Below the pieces are notes generated by a model that was not told where the DNA came from, searched no databases, and saw nothing but the letters and a program-made list of their open reading frames with translations. The translations under genes were made by a program, and so were the position numbers. A stretch of 64,000 bases of DNA from Coleofasciculus sp. FACHB-1120 (lineage in GTDB: Bacteria > Cyanobacteriota > Cyanobacteriia > Cyanobacteriales > FACHB-T130): positions 1-64,000 of the forward strand of contig NZ_JACJTV010000011.1 in assembly GCF_014698845.1 (NCBI RefSeq), given 5' to 3'. Positions 9,285 to 17,950 of the stretch are shown piece by piece (position 1 is the first letter of the stretch; every line of letters starts with the position of its first letter).

Positions 9285-10331
9285 TTAATTTAATCGTTGT
9301 AATAAGCCAATCATTGTATCCGCCAATTGGTCATAAAAAAAGTAATCGTGAGCGCCGATAGTTGTCACTGGTATACCACCAAACTGACTTTTAAACCGGG
9401 AAAACTTGGCATAACTATGATTGGAATCGCGAGTAAAACCGTAGAAATCATACAAACTGCAACCGCGTGATTTTGCCCGTTGCATTGCTGCCCAGTGTAA
9501 ACTGTAAGTTGCCATGACTTCCGGGTGTTCAAAACTACGTCCGCCGTAGAGATAGGTGGCGCGATCGCCCCAATAAACCACCAAGATAGCTGCTAATATT
9601 TTTTCCTGCCAAATTGCGAAACCAACTTCTGCCATATTTGCCTTAAATAAGGTTTGGCAAAGATTAATGAAAAATTTGTAGGGTTCGCCAAAAAACTGCT
9701 GACGTTTTACTGTTTCCCAAAAGATATCGTAAAATGCAGGAATTGCCTGTGAGTCTGTTCTAAATTCAGTTTCTACACCATGACGCCAACTCAAACGCAA
9801 ATTATATCGTCCTTTTGGCTTCATCATTGCTAACATTTCAGTTTCGGTTACTTCTAAATCAATTAACAGAGTTTCTGAGGGCAATAAATCAGCGGGGGCA
9901 CGCCTAAATCCGGCAATACAATCTGGTTTTTGATTCCATAAGGGTTCAATTCGGAGGGCAACTGCTGCTATTTTTTTAGCTAAAGATGCTGCTTGTTCCA
10001 GCAACATCTGCATTCCTTCTTTTTCAAACTGTGCAGGGAGCAAAGGGGCACCTGGAGCCACTAATAAATTTGCTTTATTAGGATGAGGATAGAAATAAAA
10101 AATGCATCCTCCCACTAATTTTTGCTTGTAAAATAAACCATAACGGAAGGTTTTATATCCTTCCAATTCCTTGAAATCTGCCCAAGCCCAAGACTGCATG
10201 AAGCATCCTGCGGGCATTTGTACAAGCGAGTCCCAAAGAAGGCGTTCTTCTATATTTAGCAGTCTGAGGGTTAAAGATAATTCTTCTGCTTGAACTTTTT
10301 GCCGATTATTTATATTTAAGATTTCAGTCAT
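9285..10331 (-). CDS. FemAB-like aminoacyl/peptidyl transferase
   Basis: This 348-residue protein has the double-GNAT layout of the FemAB/FemX (peptidoglycan bridge-forming) family. The first half carries FMQSWAWADFKE and the second half carries WGDRATYLYGGRS and a segment like LHWAAMQRAKSRGCSLYDFYG, both typical of the family. Classical members transfer amino acids from charged tRNA to lipid II. A conventional interpeptide bridge is not expected in cyanobacteria, so the acceptor here may differ; polyamine-linked modification is a context-based guess. Its 5' end overlaps the upstream gene's stop by 8 bp, implying an operon. Confidence 0.82.
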   Translation of the reverse strand: MTEILNINNRQKVQAEELSLTLRLLNIEERLLWDSLVQMPAGCFMQSWAWADFKELEGYKTFRYGLFYKQKLVGGCIFYFYPHPNKANLLVAPGAPLLPAQFEKEGMQMLLEQAASLAKKIAAVALRIEPLWNQKPDCIAGFRRAPADLLPSETLLIDLEVTETEMLAMMKPKGRYNLRLSWRHGVETEFRTDSQAIPAFYDIFWETVKRQQFFGEPYKFFINLCQTLFKANMAEVGFAIWQEKILAAILVVYWGDRATYLYGGRSFEHPEVMATYSLHWAAMQRAKSRGCSLYDFYGFTRDSNHSYAKFSRFKSQFGGIPVTTIGAHDYFFYDQLADTMIGLLQRLN

Positions 10332-11787
10332 TATTAGAGCGATTTGTCAATAGATTTATCAACCAAATACCACCAGCCGCTGTCAAAATAAATCCTAAGG
10401 TTTTATTAAACCAGTTCCAGTCTCCCTCGCTATAATAAGTCGTTCCTGTTGAATATCCGCTAGAGCCAGAGGAATGGCTACTTCCTGAGTAGTATCCTTT
10501 CGCAAATACAGCATCTGGAGAAGCTAAATTTGCCATTAATAACGTCACTGAGAGCATCATAATAAATTCTGTTGCTCGTGGTGATAGGGTTGAAAGTTGC
10601 TGTCCAGAGCGGACTTTATCAGACAATTGTTTTAGCTCAGCCGCAATCTGAGGCGGCAGTTCCTGAGCGCGGTCTAAGATACTATTTAATAAGCGTGATA
10701 AGTCAATTTCTGATAGTAATAGTTGAAGGTGGGTCAACCATTCTACCGTCATTTTTGGGCTGTGGTAAGGATGTTGTACCGGCAATAACTTGCTAGTATC
10801 TACGTCATTTCTCTCGACTTCTTCTAACCACATTTGGGCAGTTGATTCTAGCTGAAGGAAATCCCGCAAACCTCTCAGCCCAGTCCCGGCTTCTTCAATA
10901 TCTAAAAAATTAATGTTTTTTTCTTCTGTTGCTTCGGGAATTTGAGTTGGTTGAATATGAGGATTCAGTAAATAGTAAAATAGCTGTGGGCAATCCAGAG
11001 TGTGAATATTGACGCTGTGGCGAATATGCGCGATCGCGTTCTCAAACTCAAACACTTTTAGCCAATTTTCAAGCGCGATCGCCTGTAAATTTTCCGGTAG
11101 GGTAATGGCTTCTAGTTCAGCACGCTGAATTGCAACTGGTGATGCTAAAAAGAACCCCCAATTGCCATAATCATGGCTCTCAAAGGATGGGATTGTTAGT
11201 TGTAAAGGCTTTGCCATCAATCCAGTAGCTAACAAGGTTTGATATAAACACCAAAAACCTGTTGTACGGCTTTCTGGAGAGACGCCATTCGTGCTAATAA
11301 TCCCACCTGTATAAAGTACCCGGCTAATCGTTTTAAACCATTCTTGAGTGTATATCGCAGTATCTTCTGTACAACCAGGATAAGTGAAATCGCAAATAAT
11401 GACGTGATAAGATTTTTCTTTAATTGCAGATAAGAATCCAAAAGCTTCTTGTGTGTAAATCGTCAAGCGATTGCTTTCTAAGCTCCCCTTATTAAAATCC
11501 TTAAATACCCTTTTCCCTAGTTCTAAAACTTCTGGGCTGTAATCCACTAAATCAACGTGACTTACTTCAGGAAACCGCAACACATCCCGTGCAGCTAATC
11601 CATCTCCACCGCCACAAATCAATACTTGCAACGCTGTCTGAGGAAATCGTTTGACTGCCAGTGCTACCGATGGAATCACCAAATGCTCGTGATAAATGGC
11701 TTCATCAGCGGTATCGAACTGTAAATCACCATTGATATAAAAAGCTAACCCGTTATTATGTTCTTCAATAAATAAAGACGTAGGCAT
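10324..11787 (-). CDS. Spermidine synthase-like methyltransferase-fold protein with C-terminal membrane tail
   Basis: Residues about 1-250 form a spermidine-synthase fold: the nucleotide-binding loop LICGGGDGLAARD, the acidic LVDYSPEVLELG strand and the DFTYPG segment in the aminopropyl-acceptor region. A roughly 240-residue extension follows. It ends in a hydrophobic stretch, an Ala-Lys cleavage-like site, a Ser/Gly/Tyr-rich linker (YYSGSSHSSGSSGYSTG), a second membrane segment and NRSNND. I start at ATG 11787, next to the upstream stop; an in-frame ATG at 11823 would overlap that gene by 31 bp. With speD 2 kb away it may make spermidine or a related aminopropyl product at the membrane. Confidence 0.8.
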   Translation of the reverse strand: MPTSLFIEEHNNGLAFYINGDLQFDTADEAIYHEHLVIPSVALAVKRFPQTALQVLICGGGDGLAARDVLRFPEVSHVDLVDYSPEVLELGKRVFKDFNKGSLESNRLTIYTQEAFGFLSAIKEKSYHVIICDFTYPGCTEDTAIYTQEWFKTISRVLYTGGIISTNGVSPESRTTGFWCLYQTLLATGLMAKPLQLTIPSFESHDYGNWGFFLASPVAIQRAELEAITLPENLQAIALENWLKVFEFENAIAHIRHSVNIHTLDCPQLFYYLLNPHIQPTQIPEATEEKNINFLDIEEAGTGLRGLRDFLQLESTAQMWLEEVERNDVDTSKLLPVQHPYHSPKMTVEWLTHLQLLLSEIDLSRLLNSILDRAQELPPQIAAELKQLSDKVRSGQQLSTLSPRATEFIMMLSVTLLMANLASPDAVFAKGYYSGSSHSSGSSGYSTGTTYYSEGDWNWFNKTLGFILTAAGGIWLINLLTNRSNND

Positions 11788-11792
11788 TTTTT

Positions 11793-12422
11793 CTACCCAA
11801 AAATCATTAAAAATATTCCGCAAATCATTATAAAACTGGCTAATAATACTTGAGCAATAAAGCTGACAAAGTAGCTAGCTTTTCCCCCTCGTTCAATATT
11901 AGAAAAATCTTCTGGCTTCACTACTTTGGTAGAGTAAATATGTCGTTTCCCATTAGGCCAAGCTTCAATGGCTAAGTTCCATTGATGATCCTTGTCCCAA
12001 TAATCCCAGGTAATTCGGCATGTCTCCTCTTCGTCTCCTTCATAGTTTCCCTGAGTTGATGACTCAAAGTAATAGCGTCTACCCAAGGCTTGCAATTCTG
12101 GATAAGGCATTTTTTGCTCTTGCATATCGTGCCAAAGACGAACAGCCAAATTATTAAGTGATTCTGGCTCAAATATCTTAGGATCGGGAATTTCTTCGGC
12201 AAGATACCAATTTACCAATGATTCAGGATTTTGCGGATCGATTTCTCGTAGCAAGTAATATTCTTTTCCGGTTTGAGATTTTAGCAACCACTCTGTTGTT
12301 TCATATCCATAAGAATCGTCATAAGTGCTGTATTCTTTAATATGCCACTGAACGCCATGATACTTTACGCGATCGTTTGGACGTAACTGCTCAAGTTGAG
12401 TTCTCGTAACGACAGGATACAT
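11793..12422 (-). CDS. DUF4178 domain protein
   Basis: The product contains a DUF4178-type beta-rich domain beginning near LRPNDRVKYHGVQWHIKEY and ends in a single hydrophobic helix (about the last 25 residues), so it is probably tail-anchored. A longer frame opens at GTG 12557. I prefer ATG 12422 because 12446-12520 between the two is occupied by a large inverted repeat and the extra residues resemble no domain. DUF4178, DUF350 and polyamine genes recur together in bacteria. It is the first gene of the minus-strand cluster. Confidence 0.78.
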   Translation of the reverse strand: MYPVVTRTQLEQLRPNDRVKYHGVQWHIKEYSTYDDSYGYETTEWLLKSQTGKEYYLLREIDPQNPESLVNWYLAEEIPDPKIFEPESLNNLAVRLWHDMQEQKMPYPELQALGRRYYFESSTQGNYEGDEEETCRITWDYWDKDHQWNLAIEAWPNGKRHIYSTKVVKPEDFSNIERGGKASYFVSFIAQVLLASFIMICGIFLMIFG

Positions 12423-12471
12423 AAAAGTTTGCAGAGAGTGGCTAAATTTTTTAGCAGACAGGAAAAAATAG

Positions 12472-12507
12472 AATACATTTAACTCTTCTAGAAGAATTGA
12501 ATGTATT
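12472..12507. promoter_or_regulatory. 36-bp near-perfect dyad upstream of the DUF4178 operon
   Basis: Two 18-bp arms meet without a loop at CTTCTAGAAG and match at 16 of 18 positions. A second, outer inverted repeat flanks it: ATTTTTTAGCA at 12446-12456 and TGCTAAAAAAT at 12510-12520. The position, 50-85 bp before the preferred start, suggests an operator or a structured leader; this is inference. Confidence 0.55.
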
Positions 12508-12621
12508 TTTGCTAAAAAATACAGTGAGTTATGGTAGGCAGCATTTATTATATTCACAACCCCACTTAACCAATAAAATAATCAATAATACTTCATAAAA
12601 ATATGATTTTTTTATAACTCG

Positions 12622-14004
12622 CTACTCAAGACGATAGAAGAGGTTCAATAACCCTACCCACCAACCAACTTCACAAAAAACATATCCACTGGGCAAATGA
12701 CCGGCGGGAGCGCGATCGCAATCAAAGATAAATTCTTCATAAGGAACCCAAGCACCATCAATCCGCCATCCTACGCGATCGCCTAAGATACACAAAATTT
12801 CATAATTTGCGCTTCTCGTTCCTCCAATCCTTTCCCAAATATATTTTTGGACGCTAAAACCAAAGCGTCCTTTACTGTGTTTGATCCAAAGTTGGTTAAT
12901 AATCCGAAGGTCTGAAATTGGGAAATTTTTGATATCTTCTACTCTCAGCCAGCCTTCGTTTTCTCGACCGGAAATTCTCAGCATAACCGTCGTAGTTTCT
13001 TCATCCGCCTCTTGCCACTTTCCTAACGCTAAGAAAGTCTGTAGTTGCCGGTAATCTATTTTTGACGCTGAACTTTGCCGATTTGTTAAAAAATTCTGAC
13101 TTGTAGTGATTGAACTGGCATTATAAGTTTTTGAAACCAGGATATTGCTGGATGCTGGCTGCTTAAAAGTGTAATTAGACTTATTGAGATTAAGCAATTC
13201 TAGCCACTCTTGCACCGATTGAGGGCGTGCCTCTGCTTGAAATTCCATCCCTTTAAGAATTGCCTGATTGGCTAAATTACTAATACTGGAATTGAGGCGT
13301 TGCGGTGAGTTTAACCGAATCCCCGCCGCTCTCGCAGGTGCAGGTAGCGGAACTTCTCCAGTCAGCAAATAGTAGAGTGTCGCCGCAAGTGCATAAACAT
13401 CCGTATACTCGCCCCGTCTCGCTTGCTGAGCATACTGTTCAATCGGAGCAAAGCCTGGAGTAAAGGTTTGCGTGTGAGTCTGCGTCAAATCGGGGATAAA
13501 TTCCCTAGCAATGCCAAAATCAATCAGTACCGCCTCAAATTTTTCGGCACGCACCATGATATTTGACGGCTTCACATCCCGATGCAAAAATCCCCTATCG
13601 TGGATGAAAGTCAGTGCATTACCAATCTGGCGGATATAGTGTAATGCTTCTGTTTCTGACAAAATACCCAGATGAAGTACGCGCTGTTCCAGGTTTTCTC
13701 CTTCAACATACTCCATCGCCATGCAAGGTAACTGTCCTTCAGAGAAGGCATTGTCAATCTGCACAATATGAGGGTGTCGGCACACAGCGAGTCGCAGCGC
13801 TTCTTTCTGGAAATCTCGATTAAATTTGTCTCGGTACGCTGTAAATTCGCGTTTAGTTAATACCCGTTCGTTCAGCGTTTTGATGACAACAAAATTTCCT
13901 TTTTTGTCCCTAGCTAGATAAGTGATGCCATAGCCACCTTCTCCCAGCACCCTTTCAATGATGTATCTTCCACCATGCAACATCTGCCCAGCGGCCCAAA
14001 CCAT
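12622..14004 (-). CDS. Serine/threonine protein kinase with one GUN4 domain
   Basis: Residues 1-270 are a complete Hanks-type kinase: the Gly loop GEGGYG (21-26), Lys42 in VIKT, catalytic HRDVKPSN, DFG in LIDFGIARE and an APE-like APIEQ. A linker of about 50 residues leads to a GUN4 domain (about 322-460) with GKWQEADEETTTVML, the WLRVEDI segment and INQLWIKHSKGRFGFSVQK. GUN4 binds porphyrins and stimulates Mg-chelatase in chlorophyll synthesis; in kinase fusions it may act as a tetrapyrrole sensor, which is inference. No membrane segment is evident. A close paralogue lies at 14467-16419. Confidence 0.93.
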   Translation of the reverse strand: MVWAAGQMLHGGRYIIERVLGEGGYGITYLARDKKGNFVVIKTLNERVLTKREFTAYRDKFNRDFQKEALRLAVCRHPHIVQIDNAFSEGQLPCMAMEYVEGENLEQRVLHLGILSETEALHYIRQIGNALTFIHDRGFLHRDVKPSNIMVRAEKFEAVLIDFGIAREFIPDLTQTHTQTFTPGFAPIEQYAQQARRGEYTDVYALAATLYYLLTGEVPLPAPARAAGIRLNSPQRLNSSISNLANQAILKGMEFQAEARPQSVQEWLELLNLNKSNYTFKQPASSNILVSKTYNASSITTSQNFLTNRQSSASKIDYRQLQTFLALGKWQEADEETTTVMLRISGRENEGWLRVEDIKNFPISDLRIINQLWIKHSKGRFGFSVQKYIWERIGGTRSANYEILCILGDRVGWRIDGAWVPYEEFIFDCDRAPAGHLPSGYVFCEVGWWVGLLNLFYRLE

Positions 14005-14190
14005 TCCTCACACTTTCCCCTGAGACTTAGGCTAATTTTGCCATACCCTTGGTATCAGATTTGTTAAGTATTTGACCTATTCTAGAAGGCTCCATAAGGG
14101 AAGGGAACAAAGGTGACATGAACCAGAGCGCTCACTCTTATTTTTGAGTGATGTATTCAGCGTGGAACCGCCTAGATGAAGGCAATTGTT

Positions 14191-14413
14191 ATGACTCAGG
14201 AACTCATGGATTTACGAAATAGCATCATTGAGAGAGGCTCAAAGAAACTTTGACGATTTTAGGGTGGCTGGATTGGATGAAAAAATGGTGGATAAAAATT
14301 AGAAAATCCTAGCAGCTCAACAATTACTTGCTTTGACGTATGCTCATTCAGCAAGTATTTTACCTGACATGATTGATGAGTATTTAACTCAGTTACCGGG
14401 CGGGCAAGATTAG
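14191..14413 (+). pseudogene. Decayed small cyanobacterial gene (DUF29-like remnant)
   Basis: The fragment opens with MTQELMDLRNSIIE and, after stops and a frame change, closes with QQLLALTYAHSASILPDMID and LTQLPGGQD. From memory these are the two ends of a family of about 150-170 residues common in filamentous cyanobacteria that I associate with DUF29; the middle is missing. The rest of the 462-bp gap between the two kinase genes has no gene. The family name is recalled, not verified. Confidence 0.45.
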
Positions 14414-14466
14414 TTTGAAGACAGGCGCGAATAGAGAATGCGATCGCACGAAACACGATCCCTTCG

Positions 14467-16419
14467 CTACTGGATATTACACTCCGCCAGTCTCGACGCG
14501 AGTAACGAAACTCCTAGTCTCCACACCACCTGAAACCCCTCTCCAATCAGTACAGGTAAATGTCCTTGGGGAGCATTGATAGAGAAAGAAAGGTCATGGT
14601 AGTAAAGCCACTGGTTCTGCACGCACCATCCGACGCGATCGCCAAAGTTTATCCAAATATTCTCATCGTAATTGCGGGTTCCTCCCAGACTTTCATAGAT
14701 GCGTTTTTGCACGCTAAAGCCAAAGCATCCGTTGCTGTACTTTACCCAAAGTTGGTCAATTGTGCGAAAGTCTTCACAAACAAAGTTGTCAATATCTTCG
14801 ACTCGCAGCCAACCTTCTTTTTCCCGACCGCATACCTTAAGAATGATAGCTCCAGTTTCCCGATCTGCCTCTTGCCACTTCCCATTTGCAAGTAAATCCC
14901 GCAGCTTGCTGTAATCTATCCCCACCGCTGAAGTTAGATCGTCAAGCGGGAGAAATTGGGGAGTACAGGTTTCGAGTCTCCAGGCGATAGAAGAAATGAC
15001 CTGATACCATCCATCACCTACACCCGCAAACACCCAACCCGCCACCCAACCCGAATAAAGAGCCGGAAGGTGCCCAACCGGAGCATTTAAGGTGAACTGG
15101 AGATCAGCCCAAAAAAGCCAGTCGCCTCGTAAGTTTCCTCGCACGCGCCAGCCGACGCAATCACCAAACAGGCAAAAGTTTTGATAATTTGCCTTAGCGT
15201 TTCCCCCAATACTTTGCCAGATACGCTTCTGTACGCTAAAGCCGAAGCGTCCGTTGCTGTACTTTATCCAGAGTTGGTCGATAGTGCCAAGGTCATTACA
15301 GGGAAAGTTTTCGATATCTTCTACCCTGAGCTTACCTTCTTGTTGTCGATCGGCTACTTTCAGCATGAGCGCCGCAGTTTCTCGATCTGCCTGTTGCCAT
15401 TTTCCGGCTGCAAGTAAATCCCGCAGTTTACTGTAATCGATTCCGACCTCTGAACTCAAATCATTTGGGGGAGGTAGAGCAGGGAGAGATGTTGTCAGCA
15501 TTTCCACCGGAGGATCTATCGGCAGTGTTGTCGCCTCTGGTTGTTCTTGAAGATGTGCAGACGCAAGATTTTGTGTCTGTACAAGATTGTCAAAGCTGTC
15601 CGATTCAAATAATGCCAACCAGTCTGGTACTGACTTCGGGCGATCCTCTGGAGTAAATGCCATCCCGCCCAGAATCGCTTGATTAACGCGATCGCTAATA
15701 TTGGGATTGAGCTGCTGGGGTGGATCGAGCGCAATTCCAGCCGCTCTCAAAAAGGCAGCAGTGGGTACAGTTGCGGTCAGCAGATAGTAAAGTGTCGCGG
15801 CTAGGGCGTAGACATCGCTATACTCTCCCCGCCTGGTTCGTTCAGCGTACTGCTCAATTGGCGCAAAACCATTTGACATCGCCTGAGTATGAGTCAGCGT
15901 GACATCGGGGATAAACTCCCGTGCAATGCCAAAATCTATTAGCACCGCTTCCGCCCGATCGGAACGCACCATAATATTTTTCGGCTTCACATCCCGATGC
16001 AGCAAGCCTTTATCGTGAATGACACTCAGCGCCGAGCCAATTTGCCGGATATAGTGCAGCGCTTCGGCTTCTGACAGAACACCTTGCCGTTTCACGCACT
16101 GCCAGAGGTCTTCCCCCTGAATGTACTCCATGACAATGCAAGGCAGCCGCCCCTCATGGAAAGAGTTTTCCATCTGCACGATATGAGGGTGTCGGCAGAG
16201 AGAAAGCCTTAGCGCTTCATCTCGAAAGTCTTGCCGATACTTGGTTAGGAACGCACCCCGCTCTGGATCGCTGAGTACCTCTTCTTTCAGCGTCTTGATG
16301 ACAACGCTGCGACCCTTTTTATTCCAAGCAAGATAGGCGATCCCAAAGCCACCTTTACCCAACTGCTTTTCAATAATGTATCGTCCGCCCTGCAACTTTT
16401 GCCCAGGATGCCAAACCAT
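14467..16419 (-). CDS. Serine/threonine protein kinase with two GUN4 domains
   Basis: The 650-residue protein pairs a Hanks kinase (1-275; GKGGFG, Lys42, HRDVKPKN, IDFGIARE) with two tandem GUN4 domains, starting near residues 330 and 500. Both have the core I/VGIDYSKLRDLLA, GKWQ-ADRET and IDQLW-KYSNG-FGFSVQKRI. The domains are similar to each other and to the one in the neighbouring kinase, pointing to internal duplication. The kinase parts of the two proteins are also close, so the pair arose by gene duplication. No membrane anchor is visible. The link to tetrapyrrole sensing is inferred from the GUN4 family. Confidence 0.93.
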   Translation of the reverse strand: MVWHPGQKLQGGRYIIEKQLGKGGFGIAYLAWNKKGRSVVIKTLKEEVLSDPERGAFLTKYRQDFRDEALRLSLCRHPHIVQMENSFHEGRLPCIVMEYIQGEDLWQCVKRQGVLSEAEALHYIRQIGSALSVIHDKGLLHRDVKPKNIMVRSDRAEAVLIDFGIAREFIPDVTLTHTQAMSNGFAPIEQYAERTRRGEYSDVYALAATLYYLLTATVPTAAFLRAAGIALDPPQQLNPNISDRVNQAILGGMAFTPEDRPKSVPDWLALFESDSFDNLVQTQNLASAHLQEQPEATTLPIDPPVEMLTTSLPALPPPNDLSSEVGIDYSKLRDLLAAGKWQQADRETAALMLKVADRQQEGKLRVEDIENFPCNDLGTIDQLWIKYSNGRFGFSVQKRIWQSIGGNAKANYQNFCLFGDCVGWRVRGNLRGDWLFWADLQFTLNAPVGHLPALYSGWVAGWVFAGVGDGWYQVISSIAWRLETCTPQFLPLDDLTSAVGIDYSKLRDLLANGKWQEADRETGAIILKVCGREKEGWLRVEDIDNFVCEDFRTIDQLWVKYSNGCFGFSVQKRIYESLGGTRNYDENIWINFGDRVGWCVQNQWLYYHDLSFSINAPQGHLPVLIGEGFQVVWRLGVSLLASRLAECNIQ

Positions 16420-16574
16420 TGCTAAAGCCGCCTCGACACTAGGGTTAATTTTGGCATAAGGGTAGCCGTTCGCTTACACTGACTTCTGGCACCCTCGCTA
16501 CACCCCATTTCCAGCATGGGTCGCTTCTAGCGTAGGTTTGTATGCCAGTCAAAATGAGGAGAGCCAAGTCAGGG

Positions 16575-17489
16575 ATGAAAAAAATATTGTTGTCCGGTTT
16601 GTTGTTGTTGCTACCGCTAGCAGCGTGTTCGCCCAACCCCTCCGGGACTTCAGCGACGAACGGTGGAACTGAGGCAAAGCCTCTGACAATCGGTGCCATT
16701 CCCGATCAAGATCCGCAAAAGTTACAGCGTCAGTATGACAAGCTAGCTGCCTATCTGGAAAAGGAACTGGGTGTGCCGGTGGAGTATAAGCCGGTTACTG
16801 ACTATACGGCGGCCGTTACTGTGTTCAAAGTAGGGGATTTGGATTTGGTTTGGTTTGGGGGATTGACGGGGGTGCAGGCACGGTTGCAGGTGCCCGGTGC
16901 AGAAGCGATCGCTCAACGCGACATAGACGCCCAATTTCACAGTCTCTTCATCGCCAACAAAAAGGCTGGACTGAAGCCATTTAAAGATATTTCTGGTTTA
17001 CAACAACTGAAAGCACATTCCTTCACTTTTGGCAGCGAATCCTCTACCTCCGGGCGTTTAATGCCGCAATACTTCTTGCAACAAGCTGGACTGAAGCTTG
17101 AAGATTTGAAAGGTCAAGCCGGTTTTTCTGGCGATCACGATAAGACGATTAAATTGGTGGAAGCAGGCACCTACGATGTCGGTGCTGTCAACGAAAGCGT
17201 CTGGAAAAAGCGAGTCGAAGCCAAAGAAGTAGACTTGAACAAAGTAGAAGTCCTTTGGGAGACACCCGCCTACTACGACTATCACTGGGTAATGCACCCC
17301 GATGTCAAACAGCGCTACGGTGAAGATTTTGTTAAAAAAGTACAAAATGCCTTTTTGAAACTAGATCCCAAGGTACCAGAGCAAAAAGAAATTCTCGACC
17401 TTTTACAAGCAACTAAATTTATTCCTACCCAAAATTCCAACTATGCTCAAATTGAGGAGATTGGTCGGAAAATTGGCAAAATAAAGTGA
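16575..17489 (+). CDS. Phosphonate/selenate-type ABC transporter substrate-binding lipoprotein
   Basis: A PhnD-like periplasmic binding protein with a lipoprotein signal (MKKILLSGLLLLLPLAAC, lipobox LAAC). The mature part shows the family pattern: IGAIPDQDPQKLQRQYDKLA, the DLDLVWFGG loop and the GSESSTSGRLMP ligand loop. I recall this subgroup being annotated as a putative selenate-binding protein; phosphonate or phosphite are alternatives the sequence cannot exclude. In-frame ATGs at 16542 and 16554 would add residues before the signal peptide. It begins an operon with a GNAT gene, an ATPase and a permease. Confidence 0.88.
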   Translation: MKKILLSGLLLLLPLAACSPNPSGTSATNGGTEAKPLTIGAIPDQDPQKLQRQYDKLAAYLEKELGVPVEYKPVTDYTAAVTVFKVGDLDLVWFGGLTGVQARLQVPGAEAIAQRDIDAQFHSLFIANKKAGLKPFKDISGLQQLKAHSFTFGSESSTSGRLMPQYFLQQAGLKLEDLKGQAGFSGDHDKTIKLVEAGTYDVGAVNESVWKKRVEAKEVDLNKVEVLWETPAYYDYHWVMHPDVKQRYGEDFVKKVQNAFLKLDPKVPEQKEILDLLQATKFIPTQNSNYAQIEEIGRKIGKIK

Positions 17490-17494
17490 TGTAA

Positions 17495-17950
17495 ATGACA
17501 GAAGCTAACTTTAAAATTGCAGAAACATCCGATACTGAAACCCTGGTGGAGTTTATCCGGGAGTTCTACGAGTTTGAACACCTAAATTTTGATGAATCCC
17601 TTGTTCGCACGACGTTAGCAAAAATTTTGCATGATGATTCTCTAGGACGAGTGTGGCTGATCCAGCATGACGATAAAGCGATTGGCTACGTCGTCCTTAC
17701 CTTTGGCTACAGTTTGGAATTTCGAGGACGTGATGCATTTATTGATGAACTCTACATCCGAGAGAGTTATCGGGGGCAAGGGGTAGGCATGAGCGTAATT
17801 CAGTTTATAGAAAGTGTTTGCCCTTCTCTAGGAATTCAAGCGCTTCATTTAGAAGTCGAGCAGAAAAATACACCAGCACAAAACTTATATCGGAAGGTTG
17901 GTTTTAAAGATCACGACCGCTATCTCATGACTAAATGGATAGCAAACTAA
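17495..17950 (+). CDS. GNAT-family N-acetyltransferase
   Basis: The 151-residue protein is a single GNAT domain; the acetyl-CoA-binding motif A reads YRGQGVGMSVIQF (about residues 91-103), followed by the LEVEQKNTPAQNLYRKVGF motif B. It starts 5 bp after the binding-protein stop and overlaps the ATPase gene by 16 bp, so it is translationally embedded in the transporter operon. A GNAT enzyme acting on an imported phosphonate, in the manner of PhnO, is a possibility, but the acceptor is unknown. Confidence 0.9.
   Translation: MTEANFKIAETSDTETLVEFIREFYEFEHLNFDESLVRTTLAKILHDDSLGRVWLIQHDDKAIGYVVLTFGYSLEFRGRDAFIDELYIRESYRGQGVGMSVIQFIESVCPSLGIQALHLEVEQKNTPAQNLYRKVGFKDHDRYLMTKWIAN

Noticed and set aside
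12423-12557. N-terminal extension of the DUF4178 protein from GTG 12557
   Set aside because: The region is occupied by a large inverted repeat and encodes no recognisable domain; more likely leader DNA.
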